64,000 nt of DNA. It comes from Steroidobacter denitrificans. GTDB taxonomy: Bacteria; Pseudomonadota; Gammaproteobacteria; Steroidobacterales; Steroidobacteraceae. Below the pieces are notes generated by a model. It searched no databases and was not told the origin of the DNA. It saw only the letters and a list, made by a program, of their open reading frames with translations. Positions 1 through 12,898 of this stretch are shown here, piece by piece. Every line of letters starts with the position of its first letter. Position 1 is the stretch's first letter. The DNA lies in NCBI RefSeq assembly GCF_001579945.1, contig NZ_CP011971.1, positions 1,514,001 to 1,578,000 on the forward strand, read 5' to 3'. The translations under genes and the position numbers were made by a program.

Positions 1-1
1 C

Positions 2-418
2 AATCTGTTGCTGGAGTTGGTGGAGCAGGCGGCGCGTCAGCTGGACGAACGCTACGACATCGAGATTTTCGAGGCCCATCATCGCGACAAGAAGGATGCG
101 CCTTCGGGCACGGCGCTGGGTCTGGCCGCCGCCGCCGCCGCCGGCCGCGGCGTGGAACTCGAGCAGGTCGCCGAGTACGGCCGGCATGGTCTCACTGGCG
201 CACGCCGGCCGGGGAATATCGGTTTTTCGGTCTTTCGCGGCGGCGATATCGTCGGCGAACATACGGTGAGTTTTGCCGGCATCGGCGAGCGGATCGAGTT
301 GACCCATCGCGCCAGCGACCGGCTGGCCTTCGCGCGCGGCGCGGTACGGGCCGCGCGCTGGCTGATCGGCCGGCCGTCGGGCCTGTATTCGATGCGCGAT
401 GTCCTCGGTTTTCGATAG
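2..418 (+). CDS. dapB: 4-hydroxy-tetrahydrodipicolinate reductase, C-terminal part
   Basis: This is the 3' part of DapB, which reduces (hydroxy-tetrahydro)dipicolinate with NAD(P)H in the lysine and meso-diaminopimelate pathway. The reading frame is open at the left edge, so the N-terminal Rossmann half lies outside the window. The visible part has the catalytic and substrate-binding block [13 protein letters not shown], with the paired histidines and the lysine, followed by the GRHG segment and [11 protein letters not shown], all typical of the C-terminal DapB domain. The frame ends at a TAG 130 bp before carA, and the dapB-carA-carB order is common in gammaproteobacteria. Confidence 0.95.
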   Translation, partial: NLLLELVEQAARQLDERYDIEIFEAHHRDKKDAPSGTALGLAAAAAAGRGVELEQVAEYGRHGLTGARRPGNIGFSVFRGGDIVGEHTVSFAGIGERIELTHRASDRLAFARGAVRAARWLIGRPSGLYSMRDVLGFR

Positions 419-477
419 ACCGTAGAGCCCGACTCGCGTAGACTCCTGACCCTCAGCACGCGGTGAAATTTCTTCGC

Positions 478-509
478 GCGGGATCGGCCCTGAAGGCTCA
501 TCCCGCTTT
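478..509 (+). terminator. hairpin between dapB and carA, possible terminator or attenuator
   Basis: GCGGGAT at 478-484 pairs with ATCCCGC at 500-506. A second inner GCC/GGC pair tightens the stem, and a short TTT follows. The T-tract is weak, so this could end dapB transcription or sit in the carA leader. No clear promoter was seen between it and carA. Confidence 0.4.
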
Positions 510-548
510 CCGTATGCGTGTCTGAAACGATCGACGACGGAGTTCCAT

Positions 549-1766
549 GTGACCATACCTGCTGCATTGACCGCGGTGCTGGCGCTCGAAGACGGTACCG
601 TCTTTCATGGCCGCTCGATCGGGGCCAGAGGCAATACGACAGGCGAGGTGGTGTTCAACACCGCCATGACGGGGTATCAGGAAATCCTTACCGACCCGTC
701 ATATACCAAGCAGATCGTCACGTTGACCTATCCTCATATCGGCAACACCGGTACCAATCCGGAAGATCTGGAAGCCGCGATGGTGTTCGCCGCCGGTCTG
801 GTCATTCGCGATCTGCCGGCCATGTACTCCAGCTGGCGCGCCTCGGAGTCGCTGGAAAGCTTCCTGGAGCGCGGCAAACTGGTGGCGATCGCAGATATCG
901 ATACCCGCAAGCTCACGCGTATCCTGCGCGAAAAGGGCGCGCTCGCCGGTTGCATCATGACGGGCGAGAAAGCCGATCCGGACGCGGCGATCCACGCTGC
1001 ACGGAGATTTCCGGGCCTCAAGGGCATGGACCTGGCCAAGGCGGTCTCGACCCGGCGGATCTATCAATGGAACGAAGGTACGAACTGGGGTGCCGAAATC
1101 GGCCCCAAACCGCGTCCCGGACAGCGGCTGCATGTCGTCGCCTATGACTTCGGCATCAAGCGCAACATCCTGCGCAGCCTTGCGGATAAGGGCTGCCGTA
1201 TGACGGTCGTGCCGGCCCAGACACCGGCGCAGACAGTGCTGGATCTGGCGCCCGACGGCATCTTCCTGTCCAACGGCCCGGGCGATCCGGCGCCCTGTTC
1301 CTATGCCATCGAGGCGATCCAGCAGTTTCTGCGCACCGATATTCCCATCTACGGCATTTGCCTGGGACATCAGCTGCTGGCTCTGGCCAGCGGCGCGACA
1401 GCGATCAAGATGAAGTTCGGCCATCATGGCGCCAATCACCCCGTCCTGGATATCAGTTCTGGCAAGGTGCTGATTTCGAGCCAAAATCACGGCTTTGCGA
1501 TCGATGAAGCCAGCCTCGGGCCGAACCTGCGCACTACCCACCGCTCATTGTTCGACGGTTCTCTGCAGGGCATCGAGCGGACCGACCGGCCGGCGTTCGG
1601 CTTCCAGGGCCATCCCGAGGCCAGCCCGGGGCCGCACGATGTGCGGCTGGGGTTCGGACGTTTCATCAAGTTGATGCACGAACGTATCGACAGGCTTTCC
1701 CAGGGCCGCGGGCGCGGTAACGCCGACAACGGCGCTCACGACAGCCGGCGCGCCGCCGAAGGTTGA
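549..1766 (+). CDS. carA: carbamoyl-phosphate synthase small (glutaminase) subunit
   Basis: CarA hydrolyses glutamine and passes ammonia to CarB for carbamoyl phosphate, the precursor of arginine and pyrimidines. The 405-residue length is close to other CarA proteins. The N-terminal CPSase domain is followed by a class I glutamine amidotransferase domain. The nucleophile is Cys271 in YGICLGHQ, and the His355/Glu357 pair lies in [11 protein letters not shown]. The start is GTG at 549 with GGAG at 539-542, six bases upstream. An ATG at 547 is out of frame. The last 25 residues are a polar, arginine-rich tail of no recognised function. carB follows after 3 bp, so the two are co-transcribed. Confidence 0.97.
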   Translation: MTIPAALTAVLALEDGTVFHGRSIGARGNTTGEVVFNTAMTGYQEILTDPSYTKQIVTLTYPHIGNTGTNPEDLEAAMVFAAGLVIRDLPAMYSSWRASESLESFLERGKLVAIADIDTRKLTRILREKGALAGCIMTGEKADPDAAIHAARRFPGLKGMDLAKAVSTRRIYQWNEGTNWGAEIGPKPRPGQRLHVVAYDFGIKRNILRSLADKGCRMTVVPAQTPAQTVLDLAPDGIFLSNGPGDPAPCSYAIEAIQQFLRTDIPIYGICLGHQLLALASGATAIKMKFGHHGANHPVLDISSGKVLISSQNHGFAIDEASLGPNLRTTHRSLFDGSLQGIERTDRPAFGFQGHPEASPGPHDVRLGFGRFIKLMHERIDRLSQGRGRGNADNGAHDSRRAAEG

Positions 1767-1769
1767 CTC

Positions 1770-4990
<3,221 letters not shown>

Positions 4991-4994
<4 letters not shown>

Positions 4995-5467
4995 AGAGGA
5001 TGCCGTTGACATTGGCGGGCGCGGAGCGCTTGCGCATGGAACTCAAGCGGCTCAAGAGCGAGGATCGCCCGCGCGTCATCCAGGCCATCGCCGAGGCCCG
5101 CAGCCACGGTGACCTCAGTGAAAACGCCGAATATCATGCTGCGCGCGAACAGCAAAGTTTCATCGAGGGACGCATCAAGGATCTCGAGGCGCATTTGTCC
5201 AATTCCGAGATCATCGACGTCTCGCGCCTGTCGACCGGCGGCAAGGTTGTATTCGGCGCGACGCTCGATCTGGAGGATCAGGACAGCGGCGTGTCGGTCG
5301 TCTACCAGATCGTCGGTGAAGCCGAAGCGGACATCGGCCGTGGACTGATTTCGGTGACCTCGCCGATCGCGCGGGCGCTGGTCGGCAAGTCCGAAGGCGA
5401 TGTCGTCGATGTGGCCGCGCCGAGTGGCATTCGTTCGTATGAAATCGTGGCGGTCAGGTACGTTTGA
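4991..5467 (+). CDS. greA: transcription elongation factor GreA
   Basis: GreA enters the RNA polymerase secondary channel and stimulates cleavage of backtracked RNA. The 158-residue protein has the usual two parts: an N-terminal coiled coil with the conserved tip block [15 protein letters not shown] (about residues 41-55) and a C-terminal FKBP-like domain. The GTG start at 4991 overlaps the carB stop by 4 bp. Family proteins begin with a similar M-x-P-L-T segment, which supports this start. Confidence 0.97.
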
Positions 5468-5497
5468 TCGGGGGCCGGGACGAGGAGCCTGGTGGCG

Positions 5498-5529
5498 GGG
5501 CAGCCCGGCCGTTCAGCAGGGCTGTCCTT
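5498..5529. terminator. hairpin between convergent greA and yhbY
   Basis: GGGCAGCCC at 5498-5506 can pair with GGGCTGTCC at 5519-5527 (one G-U pair), followed by TT. It lies in the 106-bp convergent gap and could serve either gene, but there is no proper T-tract. Confidence 0.35.
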
Positions 5530-5573
5530 CTGGAGCAGATGTTCGGGACCGAACTTTGCCGAGATAAGGATCG

Positions 5574-5906
5574 TTACTCGGCCGGCAGGATGATGCGCGG
5601 CTTGTCCCGGTGCGGCCGATAGAAGACCCCGACATTGCCGATGCGCTGCACCAAGGTACTGCCGGTGCGCTCGGCAAGGCTGGCGAACATCGCGTTGCGC
5701 TCATCGCGGCTGCCGACGCGGGCGCGTACCTTGACCAGTTCATGCGCCTTCAGCGCCACCTCCATTTCCGCGACGGCGGCGGCCGACAGCCCCGAGTCGC
5801 CGGTCGACCTGGCGCCCAGAAGTACCACGGGATCGCGTCCATGCGCGAGACTGCGCAGATATTTTTTCTGTTTTTCGGATGGTTTTTGCTTTTCGGCTAA
5901 CTGCAT
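5574..5906 (-). CDS. yhbY: YhbY family CRM-domain RNA-binding protein
   Basis: This 110-residue protein is a single CRS1-YhbY (CRM) domain. In E. coli YhbY associates with pre-50S ribosomal particles. Seen here: a [11 protein letters not shown] start of domain, the [12 protein letters not shown] strand-helix block, and the glycine loop GNVGVFYRP near the C-terminus. The first loop is a little longer than usual ([11 protein letters not shown] in place of a shorter LLG-K-G-type segment). It is transcribed away from rlmE; the two starts are 41 bp apart, which is the usual arrangement for this pair. Confidence 0.93.
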   Translation of the reverse strand: MQLAEKQKPSEKQKKYLRSLAHGRDPVVLLGARSTGDSGLSAAAVAEMEVALKAHELVKVRARVGSRDERNAMFASLAERTGSTLVQRIGNVGVFYRPHRDKPRIILPAE

Positions 5907-5947
5907 GGTGGGATCGTCCGGATGTCCTGGGTGATGACGCTGCCTAC

Positions 5948-6586
5948 ATGACGAAACGTACCAAATCGAGCCGCCGCTGGCTGCAGGAACATGAAAGCGA
6001 CGAGTATGTGAAGCGTGCCCGCGAGGAGGGCTATCGTTCCCGGGCGGTCTTCAAGCTCGAGGAAATTCAGCATACCGATCGCCTGATCCGTCCCGGCATG
6101 ACGATCGTGGATCTGGGGGCGGCCCCGGGAGGATGGAGCCAGTACGCCGCGCGGCTATTGCAGGGGCGGGGCCGGGTCGTGGCGCTGGACATCCTGCCCA
6201 TGGATGCGATCGCCGGCGTGGAATTCATCCAAGGGGACTTCGGCGAGGAGGAGGTCTTGGAGCGGCTCGGCGCCGTGGTGGGTACCGATCATCCGCAACT
6301 TGTAATGTCCGATATGGCCCCCAACATGACCGGCATTACCGAGGTGGATCACGACCGTTCCATGCATCTGGTTGAACTGGCGCTGGAATTTGCGACAGAC
6401 CGTCTTGCGCCAGGCGGCGATTTCCTGGTGAAGGTGTTCCAGGGGCGCCATTTCCAGTCGTTCATGCAGCAACTGCGCTGCCTGTTCACCACAGTGAAGG
6501 TCCGCAAGCCGGCGGCGTCCCGGCAACGCAGTCCGGAACTTTACTTGCTGGCGCGCCGCTTGAAGTCAGATGCGCGACGGTCCTGA
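5948..6586 (+). CDS. rlmE: 23S rRNA 2'-O-methyltransferase RlmE (FtsJ/RrmJ)
   Basis: RlmE methylates the 2'-O of U2552 in the A loop of 23S rRNA. The protein has 212 residues, close to the 209 of E. coli. The SAM site is seen in [15 protein letters not shown], and the K-D-K-E methyltransferase residues fall in [29 protein letters not shown] and the region after it. The frame is open further upstream, but the ATG at 5948 ([11 protein letters not shown]) matches the family start. The ftsJ-ftsH order is conserved in gammaproteobacteria. Confidence 0.96.
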   Translation: MTKRTKSSRRWLQEHESDEYVKRAREEGYRSRAVFKLEEIQHTDRLIRPGMTIVDLGAAPGGWSQYAARLLQGRGRVVALDILPMDAIAGVEFIQGDFGEEEVLERLGAVVGTDHPQLVMSDMAPNMTGITEVDHDRSMHLVELALEFATDRLAPGGDFLVKVFQGRHFQSFMQQLRCLFTTVKVRKPAASRQRSPELYLLARRLKSDARRS

Positions 6587-6919
6587 CTCGCGGGACTGCT
6601 GCGTCGCCACATCGAGGTTGCGCCGCTGCGAATTTGCCCCCGGGAAGCGGTTATGGCGCCACCGGACCTGGTTGGTATAGTGTCGGAAAGGTTATGTGAG
6701 TATCCGATCACGTCCCGCGGCGAAGGTGTTCCGCGGCAAGTCGAGGATCCTGGAAAATTTTCGGAAAGGCTCCGGGAGACTGTTCGGAAGATACGGGACG
6801 GCACGGACGCCGGGGTGCGGCAGGGCCGGTACGAAACGGCACTTCGAGGTTGAAGCGCGCGGTTGCCGGCCATGGGAGTGCCAGGCGGCAGGTGGGACAG
6901 GTTTTTTGAGGATGGAATT
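6587..6919 (+). other. 333-bp spacer between rlmE and ftsH with a long ftsH leader
   Basis: No convincing gene lies here. Open frames of 66 and 75 codons exist but overlap each other, lack ribosome-binding sites and resemble nothing known. The clearest signal is an extended -10 element at 6673-6681. If used, the ftsH mRNA would carry a leader of about 230 nt. GAGGA at 6908-6912 is the ribosome-binding site for the TTG start of ftsH. Confidence 0.6.
6673..6681 (+). promoter_or_regulatory. candidate extended -10 promoter for ftsH
   Basis: TGGTATAGT matches the extended -10 pattern TGnTATAAT with one change. No good -35 is seen at the right distance, which extended -10 promoters can tolerate. 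No clear sigma-32 heat-shock pattern was found. Confidence 0.4.
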
Positions 6920-8842
6920 TTGAACGATCTTGCTAAAAATATCGTCCTGTGGATCGTCATCGCCGTGGTCGTGGCCACGGTGGTCAGCAATTTCAGTGCC
7001 CGCACGGGCATGGTTCAGGAGCTTTCCTATTCCACGTTCCTGCAGCAGGTGAAGAACGGCGGCATCGCCGAGGTGACGGTCGTCAAGAACAGCGATCTGA
7101 TCAAGGGCGTGCGTTCCAACGGTGAGCCGTTCACGGTCTACAACCCCGAAACCGACAATTCGGCCCTGATCGGTACCTTGCAAGACTCGGGTATCAAGTT
7201 CAGCGGCGCGCCGCCGGAGCGCCAATCCTTCCTGCTGCAATTGTTTATCTCGTCCTTCCCCATCCTGCTGCTGATCGGCGTGTGGGTGTATTTCATGCGC
7301 CAGATGCAAGGCGGCGCAGGCGGCCGCGGCGCCATGTCCTTCGGCAAGAGCCGGGCGCGACTGTTGGGTGAAGACCAGGTCCAGGTGACCTTTGCCGATG
7401 TGGCGGGTGTCGATGAGGCCAAGGAGGAGGTCGTCGAGATCGTCGAGTTTTTGAAGGATCCCGGCAAGTTTCAGCGCCTCGGCGGCAAAATTCCTCGCGG
7501 CGTGTTGATGGTGGGATCGCCAGGCACCGGCAAGACCTTGCTGGCACGTGCGATTGCCGGTGAAGCCAAGGTGCCGTTCTTCACGATTTCCGGATCCGAT
7601 TTCGTCGAAATGTTCGTCGGCGTCGGCGCCTCGCGCGTACGTGACATGTTCGAGCAGGCCAAGAAGCACGCACCCTGCATCATTTTTATCGACGAGATCG
7701 ATGCCGTCGGCCGGCACCGCGGCGCCGGCCTGGGCGGCGGCCACGACGAACGCGAACAAACCTTGAATCAGCTGCTGGTCGAAATGGACGGCTTCGAGGG
7801 TACCGAGGGTGTGATCGTGATCGCAGCGACCAACCGTCCGGACGTGCTGGATCCTGCGCTGCTGCGTCCGGGCCGTTTCGACCGCCAGGTCGTCGTGCCG
7901 CTGCCCGACGTGCGCGGCCGCGAACAGATCCTGAAAGTGCACATGCGCAAGCTGCCGCTGGCCGAGGACGTGCGGCCGCAGATCATCGCTCGCGGCACGC
8001 CGGGATTTTCCGGCGCGGATCTCGCCAACCTTGTGAACGAGGCGGCCTTGTTCGCGGCGCGCGCGAACCGCCGCACCGTGACGATGGATGAGTTCGAGCG
8101 CGCCAAGGACAAGATCATGATGGGCGCCGAGCGCCGTTCCATGGTCATGGATGATCAGGAAAAGAAGTTGACCGCCTATCACGAGGCAGGCCATGCGATC
8201 GTCGGCCTGTCGGTGCCGGAGCACGACCCGGTGTACAAGGTCACCATCATTCCGCGCGGCCGTGCGCTGGGTGTGACCATGTTCCTGCCGGAAGCGGATC
8301 GCTACAGCACCAGCAAGCGGCGCCTGGAAAGCCGTATCACCACCTTGTTCGGCGGCCGCATCGCCGAAGAGATGATCTTCGGGCCGGAGTCCGTGACCAC
8401 CGGTGCATCGAACGATATCGAACGCGCCACGGAGATTGCTCGCAACATGGTCACGAAATGGGGACTGTCGGACAAGCTCGGTCCGCTGACCTACACCGAG
8501 GATCAGGGCGAGGTGTTCCTGGGGCGCTCCGTCACCCAGCACAAGCAGGTTTCCGATGTCACCGCGCACGCCATCGACGAGGAGATCCGTCGCCTGATCG
8601 ACGTGAATTATCGGCGGGCCAAGGATATTCTCGAAACCAATCTCGACAAGTTGCACAAGATGTCCGAGGCGTTGATCAAGTATGAAACGATCGACGAAAC
8701 TCAGATCAAGGACATCATGCAGGGGCGTGATCCCAAGCCGCCGCCCGATTGGGATGATTCGGCGGCGCCCCCGATGGGCGGCAAGAACCGGGATCGCGAA
8801 ACTCCGGAGGCGCCTATCGGTAAGCCGGCCAGCCAGCATTGA
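6920..8842 (+). CDS. ftsH: ATP-dependent zinc metalloprotease FtsH
   Basis: FtsH is the membrane-anchored hexameric AAA+ protease that removes damaged membrane proteins and short-lived regulators. With the TTG start at 6920 it has 640 residues and begins [11 protein letters not shown], which matches family N-termini; GAGGA sits 7 bp upstream. An N-terminal membrane helix (about 6-25) and a second (about 98-120) flank the periplasmic domain. Walker A is GSPGTGKT at 199-206, the SRH follows, and the zinc site HEAGH is at 421-425. The last 30 residues are proline- and charge-rich. Walker A has Ser where Pro is more common, which should not matter. Confidence 0.97.
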   Translation: MNDLAKNIVLWIVIAVVVATVVSNFSARTGMVQELSYSTFLQQVKNGGIAEVTVVKNSDLIKGVRSNGEPFTVYNPETDNSALIGTLQDSGIKFSGAPPERQSFLLQLFISSFPILLLIGVWVYFMRQMQGGAGGRGAMSFGKSRARLLGEDQVQVTFADVAGVDEAKEEVVEIVEFLKDPGKFQRLGGKIPRGVLMVGSPGTGKTLLARAIAGEAKVPFFTISGSDFVEMFVGVGASRVRDMFEQAKKHAPCIIFIDEIDAVGRHRGAGLGGGHDEREQTLNQLLVEMDGFEGTEGVIVIAATNRPDVLDPALLRPGRFDRQVVVPLPDVRGREQILKVHMRKLPLAEDVRPQIIARGTPGFSGADLANLVNEAALFAARANRRTVTMDEFERAKDKIMMGAERRSMVMDDQEKKLTAYHEAGHAIVGLSVPEHDPVYKVTIIPRGRALGVTMFLPEADRYSTSKRRLESRITTLFGGRIAEEMIFGPESVTTGASNDIERATEIARNMVTKWGLSDKLGPLTYTEDQGEVFLGRSVTQHKQVSDVTAHAIDEEIRRLIDVNYRRAKDILETNLDKLHKMSEALIKYETIDETQIKDIMQGRDPKPPPDWDDSAAPPMGGKNRDRETPEAPIGKPASQH

Positions 8843-9047
8843 CCGGTAAGGACGCCGGTGCGCGCTACCGATCGGCCCGCACATGGCCGCATGCATTCCG
8901 GCACGGACATGCATCGGTGACCGGGCGGCGCAGCACCGTGCCCGACGAGCCGGCATAGCGGCCGATCCTGCGACGCCTGTCGTCGTCTGCACGTCTGTCC
9001 GGGCATATCGTCCGTTTTCCGATCTATTCTTTTTGCATATTGCGCCC

Positions 9048-9926
9048 ATGCAGCTTCGTTGCGGTACTCGGATTCTGGATCTGTCGCGCCCGGTGGTCAT
9101 GGGCATTGTCAATGTGACCGTCGATTCCTTTTCGGACGGCGGCCGTCATCTCGATCCACAGTGCGCGCTGGCACATGCCTTGCGTATGGCCGAGGCCGGG
9201 GCGGGGCTGATCGATATCGGTGCGGAATCGACTCGACCAGGTGCCGGCGCAGTTGATGCCGGCGAACAGATCCGCCGAGCGGTACCGGTCGTTCGGGCGC
9301 TGGCAAGTCGTAGCCGGGTGCCGATTTCGATCGATACCAGCCAGGCCGAGGTGATGACAGCCGCGGTCGAGGCCGGCGCCGTGATGATCAACGACGTACG
9401 TGCGCTGCGTGAACCGGGTGCGCTGGAGGCCGCGGCGTGTACGTCTGCGGCCGTATGCTTGATGCATATGCAGGGTGAACCGCGCACGATGCAGCGTACA
9501 CCGCGTTACACGAATGTCGTGGCAGAGGTGGGAGCGTTCCTGGACGAGCGGGTACGCGCCTGCCTGGCGGCAGGCATTTCTCGGGATCGCCTGGTGCTGG
9601 ATCCCGGCATCGGCTTCGGCAAGCGTCTGGAACACAATCTGGCGTTGCTGGCCGCGCTGCCGGAATTGTGCCGGCAAGGTCTGCCGGTGCTGATCGGCGT
9701 ATCACGCAAGTCGATGTTCGGTGAGTTACTGGGACGAGCGGTGGAGCAGCGTCTTGCCGGAAGTTTGGCGGGTGCGGTTGCCGGCGTGCTTGCCGGCGCA
9801 AGCATCGTGCGTGCACACGATGTGGCCGAGAGCTGCGACGCTCTGCGGGTGATCGAGGCGCTGCGCCAGGCAGGATACGCGCCCGAGCGCAGGAATTCTG
9901 AATCTTGGATCAAGGGGCAAACCTAA
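9048..9926 (+). CDS. folP: dihydropteroate synthase
   Basis: FolP condenses p-aminobenzoate with hydroxymethyl-dihydropterin diphosphate in folate synthesis. The protein has 292 residues from the ATG at 9048 (MQLRCGTRILDLSRP); the frame extends further up but without family similarity. The pterin-binding signatures are VMGIVNVTVDSFSDGG and GAESTRPGA. Pro25 of the E. coli NVTPDSF loop is Val here, while the residues matching Phe28 and Pro64, where sulfonamide-resistance changes are known, are kept. It lies 1 bp before glmM, the conserved folP-glmM pair. Confidence 0.96.
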   Translation: MQLRCGTRILDLSRPVVMGIVNVTVDSFSDGGRHLDPQCALAHALRMAEAGAGLIDIGAESTRPGAGAVDAGEQIRRAVPVVRALASRSRVPISIDTSQAEVMTAAVEAGAVMINDVRALREPGALEAAACTSAAVCLMHMQGEPRTMQRTPRYTNVVAEVGAFLDERVRACLAAGISRDRLVLDPGIGFGKRLEHNLALLAALPELCRQGLPVLIGVSRKSMFGELLGRAVEQRLAGSLAGAVAGVLAGASIVRAHDVAESCDALRVIEALRQAGYAPERRNSESWIKGQT

Positions 9927-9927
9927 G

Positions 9928-11268
9928 ATGGCTCGACGCTATTTTGGAACGGATGGGGTGCGTGGCCGCGTCGGCGACCATCCGCTGACGGTCGAATTTG
10001 CATTGAAGCTGGCAAGCGCCGCAGCGCGGGCCCTGGCGCCCAAAGGCGGCAGCGTGCTGGTCGGCAAGGATACACGGCTGTCCGGCTACATGTTCGAAGC
10101 GGCGCTGGAGGCGGGTTTCGTCGCCTCGGGTGTGGATGTGAAGCTGATCGGCCCGCTGCCGACGCCGGGCATCGCTTACATGACACGGCGCTTCGGCTGC
10201 GATTTCGGGGTGGTGATCAGTGCTTCCCACAATCTGTACGACGATAACGGCATCAAGTTTTTCGATGCCAGCGGCGGCAAGTTGTCCGACGAGATCGAGT
10301 TGCTTATCGAGCAGCATCTCGATGAACCGCCCTTGACGCGCTGTTCCGCGAAATTAGGCCGGGCAATGCGCGTGGATAAATCCCGCGTGCAGTACCAGGA
10401 CTTCTGCATGACCACGGTGCCTGGTCTGGACCTGAGCGGCTTCAAGATCGTGATCGACTGCGCGCACGGCGCAGGATACAAGGTCGGTCCGCGCATTCTG
10501 GCGGATCTGGGTGCTGAAATCGTGCCGATCGGCTGTTCTCCCAACGGCCGCAACATCAATCTCAATTGCGGTTCGACCTCGCCGGGACTGTTGCAGCTGA
10601 CCGTCCCGGGGGTACAGGCGCACGTCGGCATCGCATTGGATGGGGACGGTGACCGGCTGGTGATGATCGATCATCTCGGACGCATCGTGGATGGCGATCA
10701 GCTGCTCTATGTCATTGCCAGCGCGGCCCGTGAGCAGGGTACCCTGAGAGGTCCGGTCGTGGGGACGGTGATGAGCAATTTGGGGCTGGAGCATGCGCTG
10801 GGGAAGGAGGGCATCGACTTTCGGCGGGCCAAAGTCGGCGATCGCTATGTTCTGGAACTGCTGCGGCAAACCGGGGGCAGGCTGGGCGGGGAGACCTCCG
10901 GTCATTTATTGTGCCTGGATCACACCACCACCGGAGATGCGCTGATCGCCGCCCTACAAGTGCTGGCCATCATGCAGCGCACCGGCCGCAGCCTCGCCGA
11001 TCTGGCCGCGCCGATGTCCAGGTATCCGCAGGTGCTGGAGAACGTACGCGTGACTTCCCGGATCGACCCGGATGCATCGGTGGCGATCCAGGACACCGTT
11101 GCCCGGGCGCAGCGCTTGCTGGGTGATACGGGGCGCATCGTGCTGCGTGCTTCAGGTACCGAACCGGTGATCCGGGTCATGGTCGAAGGCCGCGATGAAC
11201 GGCAGGTTCGTGACCTTGCCAAGGATCTGGCGGCTTCGGTGGCGAAAGCCGCCACCACCGCCGCCTGA
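9928..11268 (+). CDS. glmM: phosphoglucosamine mutase
   Basis: GlmM converts glucosamine-6-phosphate to glucosamine-1-phosphate for UDP-GlcNAc, and so for peptidoglycan and LPS. The 446-residue protein shows the four-domain phosphohexomutase plan: the phosphoserine loop SASHN with Ser100, the metal-binding DGDGDR loop, the sugar-specificity GETSGH loop, and the C-terminal phosphate-binding RASGTEP. It follows folP after 1 bp. Confidence 0.97.
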   Translation: MARRYFGTDGVRGRVGDHPLTVEFALKLASAAARALAPKGGSVLVGKDTRLSGYMFEAALEAGFVASGVDVKLIGPLPTPGIAYMTRRFGCDFGVVISASHNLYDDNGIKFFDASGGKLSDEIELLIEQHLDEPPLTRCSAKLGRAMRVDKSRVQYQDFCMTTVPGLDLSGFKIVIDCAHGAGYKVGPRILADLGAEIVPIGCSPNGRNINLNCGSTSPGLLQLTVPGVQAHVGIALDGDGDRLVMIDHLGRIVDGDQLLYVIASAAREQGTLRGPVVGTVMSNLGLEHALGKEGIDFRRAKVGDRYVLELLRQTGGRLGGETSGHLLCLDHTTTGDALIAALQVLAIMQRTGRSLADLAAPMSRYPQVLENVRVTSRIDPDASVAIQDTVARAQRLLGDTGRIVLRASGTEPVIRVMVEGRDERQVRDLAKDLAASVAKAATTAA

Positions 11269-11278
11269 CTCATCGATG

Positions 11279-11301
11279 GCGCGGCCGGCCGACGGCCGCG
11301 C
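11279..11301 (+). terminator. strong GC hairpin after glmM
   Basis: GCGCGGCCG (11279-11287) and CGGCCGCGC (11293-11301) form a perfect 9-bp stem with a 5-nt loop, 10 bp after the glmM stop. No T-tract follows, so it may slow or protect transcripts rather than terminate them alone. Confidence 0.4.
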
Positions 11302-11447
11302 GGCAACGGACCAAGTTTGATTTCGCCAGGCTTCACCGCTAAGCTTCCGCGCCCTTCGTGGCTGGACGGCCGGGCGCCATAAGCGGTCTCTCCGTTCGCG
11401 GCAGGGCAACACATGTCCGCAGGATCAACGATCGTCGAGGTATGCCG

Positions 11448-12206
11448 ATGCGGCGGCCATTCATTGCCGGAAATTGGAAAATGCACGGGTCGCGTACGGA
11501 GAACGCGGAGCTGATCGAGGGCCTGCTGCTGGGCATGCCCGCGGAAGCATCCGTCGAGGTCGCCGTGTGTCCGCCGTTCGTGTACCTGTGGGAAGCGGCA
11601 CGACTGCTGAAATCCTCGAGTATCGCCCTGGGCGCGCAGTCCACCTGCGCTGAAGCGGTCGGTGCGTTCACGGGTGAGGTGTCGGCGGCCATGCTGAAGG
11701 ATGTCGGCTGCCAGTATGTCATCGTGGGACATTCGGAACGGCGCGCGCTGTACAAGGAAGACGATGCGCTGGTGGCCCGTAAGTTCCTCGCGGCCCGGGC
11801 TCAGGACCTGACGCCTATACTATGTGTGGGCGAGACGCTGGAAGAGCGCGAGCAGGGCCTGACGGATCAGGTCGTTTCCCGTCAGCTGAATGCAGTGCTG
11901 GACGTGGCGGGGGTTGCAGCCATGGGCACGGCGGTCATCGCCTATGAGCCCGTATGGGCGATCGGCACCGGCAAGAACGCTACGCCGCAGCAGGCTCAGG
12001 AAGTGCATGCGCACATCAGAGCCGAAGTCGGCGCGCGAGATGCTAATATCGCGGCCGGCGTGCGGATCCTGTATGGCGGCAGCGTAAAGGCGGCGAATGC
12101 GCGCGAAATTTTTTCGATGCCGGACGTCGATGGCGGCTTGATCGGCGGAGCCTCTCTGGCTGCCGATGAGTTTCTGAAAATATGTGCAGCTGCGCCGGCC
12201 GCTTGA
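11448..12206 (+). CDS. tpiA: triosephosphate isomerase
   Basis: TpiA interconverts dihydroxyacetone phosphate and glyceraldehyde-3-phosphate. From the ATG at 11448 the protein has 252 residues and starts MRRPFIAGNWKMHG, as in other TIMs; GAGG at 11437-11440 is 7 bp upstream. The ATG at 11442 is too close to this site. Catalytic residues are Lys11, His95 in IVGHSERR and Glu167 in AYEPVWAIGTG, with the phosphate-gripper YGGSVK near the end. The 179-bp gap before it suggests its own promoter, but none stood out. Confidence 0.97.
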   Translation: MRRPFIAGNWKMHGSRTENAELIEGLLLGMPAEASVEVAVCPPFVYLWEAARLLKSSSIALGAQSTCAEAVGAFTGEVSAAMLKDVGCQYVIVGHSERRALYKEDDALVARKFLAARAQDLTPILCVGETLEEREQGLTDQVVSRQLNAVLDVAGVAAMGTAVIAYEPVWAIGTGKNATPQQAQEVHAHIRAEVGARDANIAAGVRILYGGSVKAANAREIFSMPDVDGGLIGGASLAADEFLKICAAAPAA

Positions 12207-12256
12207 GTGTGCGTGCTGACGCATACGTCCGGGCGGTATTATCGCCGGAATAAACT

Positions 12257-12658
12257 ATGAGCTGGATACACACGGCAACGATCATATTTCATGTGCTGCT
12301 CGCAGCGGGCATCGTTGGCCTGGTGCTGCTGCAGCGAGGCAAGGGCGCCGATGCGGGGGCAGGTTTCGGCGCAGGCGCTTCGGGCACGGTGTTCGGTGCG
12401 CGCGGATCAGCCTCCTTTCTGACCCGCATGACGGCGACACTTGCGGCATTGTTCATCGCGACCAGCCTGTTTTTGGCCTATCTCGGCGGACAGACCCCCG
12501 AGGCGCCCAGAAGCGTGATCGATCGCGTGCAGTCGTCCCTGGAGTCGCCGCCGATCGATCGAGTGCCGAATGCTTCGCAGCTGCCGGATGCGTCACCCGA
12601 TACGTCTGAAGATCTGCCGGCCTTGCCGGTGTCGGGCGACGGCACCGCGAAGAACTGA
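12257..12658 (+). CDS. secG: preprotein translocase subunit SecG
   Basis: SecG is the small accessory subunit of the SecYEG channel in the inner membrane. The 133-residue protein has two membrane segments (about 6-26 and 55-75) joined by the glycine-rich loop with [17 protein letters not shown], the family hallmark. A proline- and acid-rich C-terminal tail of about 45 residues follows. tpiA-secG-tRNA-Leu is a conserved order in many proteobacteria. Confidence 0.95.
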   Translation: MSWIHTATIIFHVLLAAGIVGLVLLQRGKGADAGAGFGAGASGTVFGARGSASFLTRMTATLAALFIATSLFLAYLGGQTPEAPRSVIDRVQSSLESPPIDRVPNASQLPDASPDTSEDLPALPVSGDGTAKN

Positions 12659-12670
12659 GCGAGGTGCGAG

Positions 12671-12688
12671 CGACGGCCTTGGCCGTCG
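12671..12688 (+). terminator. hairpin after secG
   Basis: CGACGGC and GCCGTCG form a perfect 7-bp stem around a CTTG loop, 12 bp after the secG stop. There is no T-tract. Confidence 0.3.
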
Positions 12689-12779
12689 AAGCTCAGGGTC
12701 TCGAATGATATTCGTCGCGCCGGCTGCCTGCCGACGGCTGGCGAGCGGGGTTCGAGACGAGTGCGCATATGTATAGAGT

Positions 12780-12864
12780 GCGGATGTGGTGGAACTGGTA
12801 GACACGCTACCTTGAGGTGGTAGTGGAGCAATCCGTGGAGGTTCGAGTCCTCTCATCCGCACCA
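12780..12864 (+). tRNA. leuU: tRNA-Leu (anticodon GAG)
   Basis: An 85-nt class II tRNA. The acceptor arm GCGGATG pairs with CATCCGC, and the 3' CCA is encoded. The anticodon stem is CTACC (12807-12811) with GGTAG, and the 7-nt loop TTGAGGT carries GAG at 12814-12816. A long variable arm and a GGTTCGAGTCC T arm are present. It reads CUU and CUC codons. E. coli also has its GAG leucine tRNA, leuU, directly after secG, so the location fits. Confidence 0.97.
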
Positions 12865-12898
12865 GTTTTTCAGGCGCTTCGGTAGTCTGCCTTTCGAT

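Noticed and set aside
6692-9112. 806-codon reverse-strand open frame opposite ftsH and folP
   Set aside because: It has no recognisable domain, is His/Gln/Arg-rich, and mirrors the codon pattern of the two clear forward genes. Long antisense frames are expected in GC-rich coding DNA.
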